From CAZDYI01 sp964509765 (GTDB lineage: Bacteria > Pseudomonadota > Gammaproteobacteria > Tethybacterales > Tethybacteraceae): a stretch of 8,377 nt of DNA. Below, one piece after another: positions 1 to 6,754 of the stretch; within the stretch, counting starts at the first letter, position 1, and every line of letters starts with the position of its first letter. The stretch spans positions 1-8,377 of the forward strand of contig CAZDYI010000093.1 in NCBI GenBank assembly GCA_964509765.1. The letters run 5' to 3'. The notes below the pieces were generated by a model. That model was not told the origin of the DNA. It did no database searches and was given only the letters and a program-made list of their open reading frames with translations. The translations under genes were made by a program, and so were the position numbers.

Positions 1-1
1 G

Positions 2-979
2 TGGGTGCACCGCAGGCTCGAGACCGACTACTCGAGCATGCACGACCTCGCGCAGTCGCTGCGCGAGCGGCTGGCGGCCGAGAGCGTCTGCGAGGCTCCG
101 GAGATGACCGGCGAGAGCGCGGCCTCGGACGGCACGCGCAAGTTCCTGTTCGACGCCGGCGGCTGCTCGGTCGAGGCGGTGTGGATACCCGAGGAGCGCA
201 GGCGCACTCTGTGCGTATCCTCCCAGGCCGGCTGCCCGCTCGCGTGCACCTTCTGCCTGACCGGCATGCAGGGCTTCGAGAAGAACCTCGACAGCTGGCA
301 GATCATCGGCCAGTTCCACGCCGCGTCGAAGCTGGCCACGGACAGCGGCCGGATTAGCAACGTCGTGTTCATGGGCATGGGCGAGCCGCTCCTGAACCTC
401 GGGCAGGTCGCGCCGGTCCTGCGCATCCTCACCGACGACCACGGCCCTGGTCTGTCGCGCCGCAGGGTCACAGTCAGCACCGCGGGCGTGGTGCCGGGCA
501 TCGACCGCCTGCGCGACGAGGCGCCGGTCGCGCTTGCGGTCTCGCTGCACTCGGCCGACGACTCCCTGCGCAGCGAGCTCGTCCCGCTCAACCGCCGCTA
601 CCCGCTTGCCGACCTGATGGGCGCATGCCGGCGCTACCTCGAGGTCGCGCCGCGCGACTTCATCACCTTCGAGTACGCCCTGCTCGACCGCGTAAACGAC
701 TCGCTGTCGCTCGCGCGCGACCTCGCCGGGCTGCTCTCCGAGGTCCCGGGCAAGGTCAACCTTATCCCGTTCAACCCCTTTCCCGGCGCGCCGTACAAGG
801 CGCCTTCGCGCAACCGGGTGATGGCCTTCCGCGACGAGCTCAACTCGAGGGGAGTCACCGCGACGGTCAGGCGCCAGCGCGGAAGCGACATACTCGCGGC
901 ATGCGGGCAGCTCGCCGGCGGCGTGAGCGGCCGGGTGCCCGCCAAGGGCAGGATGGCGGTCCCGATGGTCCGGCAGTGA
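2..979 (+). CDS. rlmN: Dual-specificity 23S rRNA / tRNA adenine-C2 methyltransferase RlmN, 5'-truncated by window edge
   Basis: Radical-SAM enzyme that methylates C2 of A2503 in 23S rRNA and A37 of some tRNAs (family knowledge). The radical-SAM cluster motif CPLACTFC has Cys codons at 233, 245 and 254 (CxxxCxxC). The two mechanistic cysteines of RlmN are also present: Cys at 212, seven residues before the cluster, and Cys at 902 within DILAACGQL. Other family blocks are GMGEPLLN, TVSTAGVVPGI, VSLHSADDSLRSELVPLNRR and NLIPFNPFPGAPY. The frame is open from base 2, and its first residues WVHRRLETDYSSM match the family's W-[IV]-[YH] region, so the true start lies upstream. The GTG at position 5 is internal, and I estimate a few tens of N-terminal residues are missing. 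The stop at 977-979 overlaps the ispG start by 4 nt, suggesting translational coupling in one operon. Confidence 0.96.
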   Translation, partial: WVHRRLETDYSSMHDLAQSLRERLAAESVCEAPEMTGESAASDGTRKFLFDAGGCSVEAVWIPEERRRTLCVSSQAGCPLACTFCLTGMQGFEKNLDSWQIIGQFHAASKLATDSGRISNVVFMGMGEPLLNLGQVAPVLRILTDDHGPGLSRRRVTVSTAGVVPGIDRLRDEAPVALAVSLHSADDSLRSELVPLNRRYPLADLMGACRRYLEVAPRDFITFEYALLDRVNDSLSLARDLAGLLSEVPGKVNLIPFNPFPGAPYKAPSRNRVMAFRDELNSRGVTATVRRQRGSDILAACGQLAGGVSGRVPAKGRMAVPMVRQ

Positions 980-2220
980 GCGCGCGTAAGTCGCCGAGGG
1001 TCGACGTCGGGGGCGTCGCGCTCGGCGGCGGCCTGCCGCCGGTCGTCCAGGCGATGACCGACACCGACACCGCTGACGACGTCGCGACCGCGGTCCAGTG
1101 CAAGGACCTTGCCGACGCCGGCTCCGAGATCGTAAGGGTGACGGTCAACACCCCGAAGGCCGCAGCGGCCGTCCCGAAGGTACGCGACCGGCTCGACTCG
1201 ATGGGCTGCGGCGTCCCGCTGGTCGGCGACTTCCACTACAACGGGCACAAGCTCCTCACCAAGGAGCCTTCGTGCGCCGAGGCGCTCGCGAAGTACCGCA
1301 TCAACCCCGGCAACGTCGGCAAGGGCGACAAGCGCCGCGAGCACTTCGCGACTATGGTGGGCATCGCGATCGACAGGGGCAAGGCAATCAGGATCGGCGC
1401 GAACTGGGGGAGCCTAGACGAGGAGCTGCTCGCCAGGCGGATGGACGAGAACGCGCAGCTTGCCGAGCCGCGCGGCGCCGACGCCGTGGCGATAGACGCC
1501 CTGGTCGAGTCATGCGCGGAGTCGGCGGCGCATGCCGAGGAGCTCGGGCTTGCCGCGGACCGGATCGTCCTGTCGGCGAAGGTCAGCAGGGTCGGGCTCG
1601 TCATCGACGCCTACCGCAAGCTCGCGCGCTCCTGCCCGCACGCGCTGCACGTCGGGCTGACCGAGGCCGGCATGGGCAGGCAGGGAACGGTCGCGTCGAC
1701 CGCGGCCCTTTCCGTCCTGCTGCTCGAGGGGATCGGAGACACGATACGGGTTTCGCTTACCCCCGAGCCCGGCGCCGGCCGCGCCGAGGAGGTCGCGGTG
1801 TGCTGGCAGATCCTCCAGTCGCTCGGCCTGCGCCACCGCGAGCCGGCGGTCACCGCGTGCCCCGGCTGCGGGCGGACGACGTCGTCGTTCTTCCGCGAGC
1901 TCGCCGCGGGCGTGCAGCTCCGCCTCAAGGAGCGGATGCCGCAGTGGCGCGCGGACTACCCCGGCGTCGAGGAGTTGACGATCGCGGTGATGGGATGCGT
2001 GGTCAACGGGCCCGGCGAGAGCAAGCACGCCGACATCGGCATCAGCCTGCCGGGCAGCGGCGAGAACCCGGTCGCGATCGTCTACGCGGACGGAGAGAAG
2101 GCGGTCTCGCTCAAGGGCGAGGGGATCGCCGACGAGTTCCAGGACTTCGTCGACGGCTACGTCAGGCGCAGGTACGGAGCCGCGAGCGGAGCGCCGGGGC
2201 GGGGCGCTCCCGCAGGCTGA
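976..2220 (+). CDS. ispG: 4-hydroxy-3-methylbut-2-en-1-yl diphosphate synthase (GcpE/IspG), complete
   Basis: Iron-sulfur enzyme of the MEP (non-mevalonate) isoprenoid pathway; it reductively opens methylerythritol cyclodiphosphate to HMBPP in the cytosol. The 414-residue product has the N-terminal TIM-barrel blocks VQAMTDTDTADD, VGDFHYNGHKLL and KYRINPGNVGKG. The C-terminal [4Fe-4S] ligands are Cys295 and Cys298 in CPGCG, Cys341 in MGCVVNGPGE, and Glu348 as the expected fourth ligand. Length and motifs fit the short bacterial form. The start is GTG at 976, giving a GTGA overlap with the rlmN stop. The same frame stays open far upstream, but that part only shadows rlmN and shows no IspG homology. 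Both enzymes of this pair carry 4Fe-4S clusters. Confidence 0.97.
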   Translation: MSARKSPRVDVGGVALGGGLPPVVQAMTDTDTADDVATAVQCKDLADAGSEIVRVTVNTPKAAAAVPKVRDRLDSMGCGVPLVGDFHYNGHKLLTKEPSCAEALAKYRINPGNVGKGDKRREHFATMVGIAIDRGKAIRIGANWGSLDEELLARRMDENAQLAEPRGADAVAIDALVESCAESAAHAEELGLAADRIVLSAKVSRVGLVIDAYRKLARSCPHALHVGLTEAGMGRQGTVASTAALSVLLLEGIGDTIRVSLTPEPGAGRAEEVAVCWQILQSLGLRHREPAVTACPGCGRTTSSFFRELAAGVQLRLKERMPQWRADYPGVEELTIAVMGCVVNGPGESKHADIGISLPGSGENPVAIVYADGEKAVSLKGEGIADEFQDFVDGYVRRRYGAASGAPGRGAPAG

Positions 2221-2242
2221 CGCTCAGGCGGCGCGCGCTTTT

Positions 2243-2328
2243 GTCCGTGATGTAGTAACATCAGGGGTAAGTCTTTCGGGGCTGCCTCTGGGGAAGGAGT
2301 CCCGGACCTGTCGAAGACAGGAGGAGGG
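2243..2328 (+). promoter_or_regulatory. Hairpin-rich leader and ribosome-binding site of the purine permease gene
   Basis: The 112-nt gap before the permease contains several dyads. A perfect 6-bp inverted repeat TGATGT-agta-ACATCA (2248-2263) is either an operator-like palindrome or a small hairpin. GGGA/TCCC pairs at 2291-2303. CCTGTC-gaa-GACAGG (2307-2321) is a tight hairpin whose 3' arm ends in the first AGG of the Shine-Dalgarno tract. GTCCG (2243-2247) could also pair with CGGAC (2303-2307) and close the whole leader, in competition with the last hairpin. The Shine-Dalgarno AGGAGGAGGG (2319-2328) lies about 5 nt before ATG 2333. This layout would allow RNA-level control of translation, but short GC-rich dyads arise by chance and I recognise no known riboswitch. 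Confidence 0.4.
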
Positions 2329-2332
2329 AAAG

Positions 2333-3775
2333 ATGAACAACGAGGAAGAGAAGCCCGGCGAAACCCCGGAGCCTGCTGTCTCGCCAGGAGAGGCGCCCAG
2401 CGAATCTCCCGAGACGTCCGCCGCGCCCGAGCAGCCGGCCGAAGGGCAGAAGAAGTCCCTCGGCGGCTTCGACAGGAGCAAGCTGTCCGACCCGGACTAC
2501 AAGATGCCGCCGGCCCAGGCCGTGCCGCTCGGCCTGCAGCACGTCCTCGCGATGTTCGTCAGCAACTTCACGCCGTCGATCATCGTCGGGCTTGCCGCCG
2601 GCTACGCCTTCGGCTCGGAGGACCTGGTGTTCCTCATCCAGATGGCGATGCTGTTCTCCGGCATCGCGACGCTGTTCCAGACCATCGGCTTCGGCCCGGT
2701 CGGAGCGCGCCTGCCGGTGATGCAGGGCACGAGCTTCGCGTTCATCCCGGTGATGATCCCGATCGTCAAGGGGCCCGGCATCGCCGCCCTGTTCGGCGGG
2801 GTGGTGATCGGCGGGATCTTCCACGCCGTGCTCGGGACCTTCATCGGAAAGATCCGCCACTGGTTCCCGCCGATGGTCACGGGCCTGATCATCGTCGCGA
2901 TCGGGCTCGCGCTGATTCCGGTCGGGATCGACTACGCCGCCGGCGGCGTCCCGCTCAAGGGCAAGCCCGAGTTCGGCACCCTGCCGCACTGGACCCTGGC
3001 GCTCGTGGTGATCATCGTCACCCTGGGGGTGAAGTTCTTCACCAAGGGCTTCCTGTCGATGGCGGCGGTTCTGATCGGCATCATCGCCGGCTATGTCGTC
3101 GGGATCGCAATGGGCATGGTCAACTTCGGCGCGATCGGCAAGGCCGCATGGTTCGCCATACCCGCCCCGTTCAAGTACGGCTTCGAGTTCAACATCGGCG
3201 CGATCGTGGCGATCTCGCTGATGGCGATCGTCAGCGCGATCGAGACCGTCGGGGACATCTCGGCGATCACCAAGGGCGGCGCGAGCCGCGAGGCGACCGA
3301 CCGCGAGATCTCGGGCGGGACCTACGCGGACGGGCTCGGCTCGGCGGTCGCGGGCATGTTCGGCGGCCTGCCGAACACGTCGTTCAGCCAGAACGTCGGG
3401 CTCGTCTCTCTGACCGGCGTGATGAACCGCAACGTGGTGACCATCGGCGCGGCCTTCCTCGTCGTCTGCGGCCTGATCCCGAAGGTCGGCGCGGTCATCG
3501 CCTCGATGCCGATCGCGGTGCTCGGCGGCGGAGTGATCGTCATGTTCGGCATGGTGGTCTCCGCCGGCCTGAACATGCTCGGCGACGTGGTCTGGAACCG
3601 CCGCAACATGATCATCGTCGCGCTGTCGCTCGCGGTCGGCCTCGGACTGCGGTCTGTGCCCGAGGCGCTGCAGCACCTGCCGCCGACTCCCCAGTTGCTT
3701 CTGAGCTCCGGCCTGCTTCCGGTGGCCTTCATCGCGGTGGTGCTCAACATGTTCCTCCCGAAGGAGATCGACTGA
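2333..3775 (+). CDS. NCS2/NAT-family nucleobase permease, xanthine/urate type
   Basis: Inner-membrane nucleobase:cation symporter of the NCS2 (nucleobase-ascorbate transporter) family, 480 residues. Hydrophobic segments fill roughly residues 62-475. Family markers are Gln69-His70 in GLQHVLAMF (TM1), MQGTSFAFIPVM (TM3 beta-region), Glu304 in SAIETVGD (substrate-binding Glu of TM8), and the NAT signature QNVGLVSLTG at 353-362 preceded by PNTSFS. Q-N and the TSFSQN context favour a xanthine/uric acid carrier over the uracil branch, which has E-N. The first ~55 residues form an acidic, Pro/Glu/Ser-rich hydrophilic tail, unusually long for the family and probably cytosolic and disordered. ATG 2333 is supported by a strong Shine-Dalgarno 5 nt upstream. 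No purine-metabolism genes are adjacent, so exact substrate is inferred from motifs only. Confidence 0.92.
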   Translation: MNNEEEKPGETPEPAVSPGEAPSESPETSAAPEQPAEGQKKSLGGFDRSKLSDPDYKMPPAQAVPLGLQHVLAMFVSNFTPSIIVGLAAGYAFGSEDLVFLIQMAMLFSGIATLFQTIGFGPVGARLPVMQGTSFAFIPVMIPIVKGPGIAALFGGVVIGGIFHAVLGTFIGKIRHWFPPMVTGLIIVAIGLALIPVGIDYAAGGVPLKGKPEFGTLPHWTLALVVIIVTLGVKFFTKGFLSMAAVLIGIIAGYVVGIAMGMVNFGAIGKAAWFAIPAPFKYGFEFNIGAIVAISLMAIVSAIETVGDISAITKGGASREATDREISGGTYADGLGSAVAGMFGGLPNTSFSQNVGLVSLTGVMNRNVVTIGAAFLVVCGLIPKVGAVIASMPIAVLGGGVIVMFGMVVSAGLNMLGDVVWNRRNMIIVALSLAVGLGLRSVPEALQHLPPTPQLLLSSGLLPVAFIAVVLNMFLPKEID

Positions 3776-3776
3776 G

Positions 3777-3835
3777 CGCCTGACTGAACAGGCGTCCCGG
3801 GGCCGCGCTGCCCCAGGCAAGGCGGCGGACCGCCT
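3777..3835. terminator. Convergent intergenic hairpins, possible bidirectional terminator
   Basis: Between the permease stop (3775) and the stop of the convergent hydrolase (3834) lie three consecutive GC-rich inverted repeats: CGCCTG/CAGGCG (3777-3782 and 3789-3794), GGGGC/GCCCC (3799-3803 and 3810-3814) and AGGCGG-cgga-CCGCCT (3820-3835). The last includes the TAG stop of the minus-strand gene. Position between converging genes fits transcription termination in both directions. No clear T-tract follows any stem, so a classic intrinsic terminator is not proven; rho-assisted ending or mRNA 3'-end protection is equally possible. Confidence 0.45.
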
Positions 3836-4541
3836 ACTTGGAGAGCAGCTCTGCGAGGGCGGAGTTGACCGCCTCGGGGTCCTCGAGCACCGGCAGGTGC
3901 CCGCAGCCCTTGAAGATGACCGCCTTCTCGCCGCGCGCCTCGGCGAGCTCGGTGTGGAACTTCGGCGGGGTGATCGAGTCCGCCTCGCCGCAGCCGATCA
4001 GCATCGGCCCCTTGTAGTCGACCAGCACGTCGCGGTAGGAGATCCTGCCGTCGAGCAGCGAGATCTGCCCGCGCCAGACCTCGAGGCCGTGGTCGAGCGC
4101 CATGTCGACCACGACCTTGCGGATGTCCTCGCGGCCGAGGTTGTCCTTGTGGAGGTAGCGCTCGAGCATCACGTCCTCCATGAAGGACTTCAGGCCCATC
4201 TCGCGCGCGCACATGTGGTCGAGGTCCTTGGCCTCCTCGTCCTCCTTGGTGAACCTGGTGTCCCTCGCGTCGAGCAGGGCAAGGTGGGTGACCCGCTGCG
4301 GGGCCTGCTTGACCATTTCCATTGCGACCGAGGCGCCGAGCGACAGGCCGACGAGCGCGAAGCGGTCGGGCAGGTTCTGCATGATCGACATCGCCAGCCC
4401 CCACAGGCCGCTGTGGTAGCCGCGCATGACCGGCACCCTGATGCGCCAGCCCTCCTTCTCGAACCTCTCGATCTGGCTGCGGAACAGGCGGTCGTCGCAC
4501 ATTGTCCCGTGGCAGAGCACCAAGTGTTTCTCTTCGCTCAT
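3834..4541 (-). CDS. Alpha/beta hydrolase-fold protein
   Basis: A 235-residue single-domain alpha/beta hydrolase of unknown substrate. The oxyanion-hole segment is HGTMCDD (His11-Gly12). The nucleophile elbow GLSLGA places Ser67, the likely acid is Asp188 in GCGEADSITPP, and the catalytic His is His215 in GCGHLPVLEDPEAV. The middle region (about 95-165) is helical lid-like and holds few recognisable motifs. There is no signal peptide, so it is probably cytosolic. Close family members include small carboxylesterases and MhpC/BioH-like enzymes, and nothing here picks one. The ATG reads out from 4541 with GAAGGGAAG about 10 nt upstream on the minus strand as a plausible Shine-Dalgarno. It is transcribed alone, convergent with the permease and divergent from the MuF gene; a TAGAAT (4623-4618) upstream could be a -10 but has no good -35. 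Confidence 0.85.
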   Translation of the reverse strand: MSEEKHLVLCHGTMCDDRLFRSQIERFEKEGWRIRVPVMRGYHSGLWGLAMSIMQNLPDRFALVGLSLGASVAMEMVKQAPQRVTHLALLDARDTRFTKEDEEAKDLDHMCAREMGLKSFMEDVMLERYLHKDNLGREDIRKVVVDMALDHGLEVWRGQISLLDGRISYRDVLVDYKGPMLIGCGEADSITPPKFHTELAEARGEKAVIFKGCGHLPVLEDPEAVNSALAELLSK

Positions 4542-4727
4542 CGGTCTTGCTTCCCTTCAGTCCTGCCGACCCGGAGCTTGTTCGCCCCCCTCAAGTCCGG
4601 CAGCCCTGTCACTGCGAATTCTAATTCTCCGCCGGAGACAGGTCGCGGCCAGGCTCGGCATTGTTGAGCAGGGTCTCCGTTCAGGCCATGCAATCATTGC
4701 GTTTGAGAAAGCGTTCAGGTCGGACGG

Positions 4728-6161
4728 TTGGCAGGTGTTGTAAGATACGCCGCCCCGCGCACCGCTCCGGAAGACCCAAGCCGCAAATTGAACCCGCCTG
4801 CTCCAAGCGTCTATCCCGTCGAGGAGCGGCCCCTTGATGAAGTGGAAGGCGCGGCCTCGGCGGAGTACTGGCGGAACCTCGGCCTGCGCGTAGACGACGA
4901 GGAGTTCCGGGAGGCCGGGGCTGAGGCGAGGTCGCTTGCCGTCGCGATCACCGGCGTCGGCGACCTCAGGTTGCTCCAGGGCTTCAAGGACGCGGTGGCG
5001 AAGGGTCTCGAGCGTGACCTCTCCGCCGACGAGGTCAGGGAGCGGCTGGCCGAGGAGCTGGGCCCGAAGAGCCCGGAAGACATCGAGGGAACGGACAGCC
5101 GGCCCTGGAGGGTCCTGGTCTGCGCCTTCGACGCCGATCAGGAAGGCGAGGTCATGGGCCGGATCGACCTGGAGATCAGGACGGCCATGTCGCGCGCCAG
5201 GCACGCCGGGCTGTGGAGGGAGGTCCATCTCAAGGCTTTGGGCGGAGGCGTCGGCTCCCTGCTGCAGTACTCGGCCGACCTCAGGGGAGGCGCATGCGAG
5301 GGTCACCGCTCGCTCCACGGCCTGGTGCGCCCGCACGACGACCCGGTCTGGCGCCGCTTCCTTCCGCCCAACGGGCTTGGCTGCGGATGCACCTTGAGCG
5401 TTGTAGACCCGTCGAGAGCCCTTGCGATAGGCCTCGCCCCGACTTCGGACGGGAAGCTGGCGGAGATGCTGGCGGGACTCCGCGGAGACGCGAGGACGGG
5501 GTTCGCGCCTGCTGAAGACCCCCTCCTTGCGATCGCAGACGCACTGACATGGAAGTACAAGAACTCGGAGCACACAAGCGAGCAGCATCGCCGGAACGCG
5601 GTTGAGTGGGAAGGCTTCCCTGAACTGGGGGCGGCCCTGAGGAAGCGATACGAAAGCGGCGTGGACGTCTTCGCAGTTGTGGGGCATGACGTTTCGTCCA
5701 GAAGCGAAATGTCCTTAGACATTGCTGTTCTTCCAAGTCACATGCCAAGGAACATGGCCGGACGTGTTGTGCTAGTGACTGACACAGGATACAAGGTCAT
5801 CCTGCGGGAGCTGGTACGAAAGCTTAGGAACAGAACGGACAGGCGATTTTCTTCTGAGCAGAATTCAGAAAGTGAGGTGAGGGCGGCAGCACGAATGATC
5901 ATGAAATCCGTGTTGTCCGGCATGTTGCCCGGAAACGTAATAGCAGCGACCATGACTGAGTTGTACGTCGGCACGGCTTCAGATAAGGTTTGGATTAAGT
6001 TCGAGCATTCTAATGATTCAGAACACGGGCAATACTATAAGATGAGCGGGGGATTGTTCATATATGACTTCGATTTCTGGACAAGAGAAATCAGGCGGCA
6101 CAACAAATCCTTTGGCGTCCATAAAATAAAAGGGACCCCGACAACACGCCGGATCCAATGA
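4728..6161 (+). CDS. Phage Mu gpF-like (MuF) head-morphogenesis protein with unassigned C-terminal extension
   Basis: 477 residues. Residues about 40-228 form a full MuF domain: an AxAYF-like start (EGAASAEYWRNLGL), a central helix pair (LLQGFKDAVAKGLERDLS), DLEIRTAMSRARHAGLW, and the diagnostic end HRSLHGLVRPHDDPVWRRF, PPNGLGCGCTL with paired Cys219/Cys221. In phages this minor head protein sits near the portal. Residues about 270-477 match nothing I know. They contain VDVFAVVGHD, RVVLVTDTGYKVILREL and KVWIKFEHSNDSEHGQYY, and the DNA there (about 5560-6160) is visibly more AT-rich with different codon use. MuF fused to variable C-terminal toxin domains is a known phage polymorphic-toxin layout, so an effector role is plausible but inferred. 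The start is TTG 4728, since a TGA at 4704 closes the frame and no better start lies upstream of the domain. No strong Shine-Dalgarno and no other phage genes are present. The last residues (about 469-477, TPTTRRIQ) and stop are encoded inside RNA repeat unit 1. Confidence 0.8.
   Translation: MAGVVRYAAPRTAPEDPSRKLNPPAPSVYPVEERPLDEVEGAASAEYWRNLGLRVDDEEFREAGAEARSLAVAITGVGDLRLLQGFKDAVAKGLERDLSADEVRERLAEELGPKSPEDIEGTDSRPWRVLVCAFDADQEGEVMGRIDLEIRTAMSRARHAGLWREVHLKALGGGVGSLLQYSADLRGGACEGHRSLHGLVRPHDDPVWRRFLPPNGLGCGCTLSVVDPSRALAIGLAPTSDGKLAEMLAGLRGDARTGFAPAEDPLLAIADALTWKYKNSEHTSEQHRRNAVEWEGFPELGAALRKRYESGVDVFAVVGHDVSSRSEMSLDIAVLPSHMPRNMAGRVVLVTDTGYKVILRELVRKLRNRTDRRFSSEQNSESEVRAAARMIMKSVLSGMLPGNVIAATMTELYVGTASDKVWIKFEHSNDSEHGQYYKMSGGLFIYDFDFWTREIRRHNKSFGVHKIKGTPTTRRIQ
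6121..6148 (-). terminator. Possible intrinsic terminator of RNA unit 1
   Basis: On the minus strand the 3' arm of the unit-1 closing stem is followed immediately by CCCTTTTATTTTAT (6134-6121). A GC-rich stem followed by a U-rich run is the layout of a Rho-independent terminator, and this is the last unit of the array before the antisense strand of the MuF gene. The T-rich run is read on the plus strand as MuF codons (His-Lys-Ile-Lys). Units 2-6 have only weaker pyrimidine-rich runs at the same place, such as TCTCTCTTTGTC after unit 5. Confidence 0.5.
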
Positions 6162-6222
6162 TCCGAAAAGTATAACCCTCTATGGGGCATCACCTCCGAC
6201 CTATGTCCGTGTTGCCGGGGTC
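6134..6222 (-). ncRNA. Structured small RNA, array unit 1
   Basis: The closing stem pairs 6134-6148 with 6208-6222 (15 positions; one A-C opposition on the plus strand becomes G-U on the minus strand). It encloses three hairpins: A, CGGATC/GATCCG (6150-6155 and 6160-6165); B, CCCT/GGGG (6176-6179 and 6184-6187, the last pair weak); C, GAC/GTC (6198-6200 and 6205-6207). The predicted start is A6223 or G6222, seven or eight nt from the -10. The 3' 28 nt (6161-6134) are antisense to the last codons and stop of the MuF gene. Function unknown. Confidence 0.72.
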
Positions 6223-6229
6223 TAAGGAG

Positions 6230-6258
6230 ATTTTACCATTCATTCGCCCTGCTGTCAA
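6230..6258 (-). promoter_or_regulatory. Sigma-70 promoter of RNA unit 1
   Basis: Minus strand: -35 TTGACA (6258-6253), 17-nt spacer, -10 TAAAAT (6235-6230). The spacer GCAGGGCGAATGAATGG is nearly identical to that of unit 2. The predicted start falls at A6223, next to the first base of the closing stem. Confidence 0.78.
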
Positions 6259-6349
6259 GGCGCCAATCCAGTCTTGCAGCACGGTTCTGACATGCAACAC
6301 TGGCCAAGGCCCGAGGGCAATGGCAGAAAGAAACAGTCTGTACGAATAA

Positions 6350-6438
6350 GACCCCGGCAACACGCCGGATCAAATGATCCAGAAAGCATGGTCCCCTAAG
6401 GGATATCACTCCGCCCCAATGTCCGTGTTGCCAGGGTC
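6350..6438 (-). ncRNA. Structured small RNA, array unit 2
   Basis: The closing stem pairs 6350-6364 with 6424-6438; its single non-Watson-Crick position is C-A on the plus strand and G-U on the minus strand. Hairpin A, CCGGATC/GATCCAG (6365-6371 and 6376-6382), has another minus-strand G-U. Hairpin B, TCCC/GGGA (6392-6395 and 6400-6403), replaces the CCC(C/T)/GGGG of other units by paired changes. Hairpin C is weakened (GCC opposite GTC). The predicted start is A6439, directly before the stem. Confidence 0.75.
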
Positions 6439-6445
6439 TGTGGAA

Positions 6446-6474
6446 ATTATACCTTTCATTCGCCCTGCTGTCAA
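6446..6474 (-). promoter_or_regulatory. Consensus sigma-70 promoter of RNA unit 2
   Basis: Minus strand: perfect -35 TTGACA (6474-6469), 17-nt spacer, perfect -10 TATAAT (6451-6446). The predicted start at A6439 is seven nt downstream of the -10. With both hexamers and spacer at consensus, this should be a very strong housekeeping promoter unless repressed. Confidence 0.85.
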
Positions 6475-6508
6475 GTCAACAATTAGGTCATGTGGCAATG
6501 CCTCAGGA

Positions 6509-6540
6509 TCAGATTGGGAAAGCAGAATCCAACAATCTGA
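6509..6540. repeat. Inverted repeat in the spacer between units 2 and 3
   Basis: TCAGATTG (6509-6516) pairs perfectly with CAATCTGA (6533-6540) around a 16-nt loop; after one mismatch, GG/CC continues the stem. Related but poorer pairings appear in the spacers of units 3-4 (TCGG-g-AT with ATCCGA) and 5-6 (TCGG with CCGA). On the minus strand it lies 13 nt beyond the end of the unit-3 closing stem, so it could be a 3' hairpin of a longer transcript. No T-tract follows it. Confidence 0.4.
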
Positions 6541-6552
6541 ACCTTTGAATGA

Positions 6553-6642
6553 GACCCCGGCAACACGCCGGTTCACATGAACCGAAAAGTATAACCCTCA
6601 ATGGGGCATTACCTCCGCCCCTATGTCCATGTTGCCAGGGTC
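6553..6642 (-). ncRNA. Structured small RNA, array unit 3
   Basis: The closing stem pairs 6553-6567 with 6628-6642; both imperfect positions are G-U on the minus strand. Hairpin A is CGGTTC/GAACCG (6569-6574 and 6579-6584): relative to CGGATC/GATCCG in other units an A-T pair has become T-A, a clean compensatory change. Hairpin B is CCCT/GGGG. The predicted start is A6643, directly before the stem. The sequence between hairpins resembles unit 1 most closely. Confidence 0.75.
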
Positions 6643-6649
6643 TGTGGAA

Positions 6650-6679
6650 ATTATACCTTTCATTCTGCCCTGCTGTCAA
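6650..6679 (-). promoter_or_regulatory. Consensus sigma-70 promoter of RNA unit 3
   Basis: Minus strand: perfect -35 TTGACA (6679-6674), 18-nt spacer, perfect -10 TATAAT (6655-6650). One inserted base in the spacer (GGGCAGAATG against GGGCGAATG) separates it from units 1 and 2. The predicted start is A6643. Confidence 0.83.
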
Positions 6680-6754
6680 GTCGTCAACCCGGCATTGCGG
6701 AACGCTTGCAGACACAGATCGGGATATAGGAAACCGTCAATCCGAACCAGGCAG

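Noticed and set aside
625..975. Upstream extension of the ispG frame
   Set aside because: It is the +2 shadow of rlmN with Arg/Ala-rich sequence; IspG homology begins only after GTG 976.
2261..3820. 519-residue minus-strand open frame opposite the permease
   Set aside because: Low-complexity Arg/Asp/His-rich translation typical of antisense frames in GC-rich DNA; the plus-strand permease explains the region.
3897..4667. 256-residue plus-strand frame opposite the alpha/beta hydrolase
   Set aside because: Antisense shadow with no domain motifs, whereas the minus-strand frame has a full catalytic triad.
6134..6210. Small peptide gene in unit 1 starting at an ATG after GGAGGTG on the minus strand
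   Set aside because: The spacing to the ATG is too short, and the frame is stopped within a few codons in unit 3, so it is not conserved.
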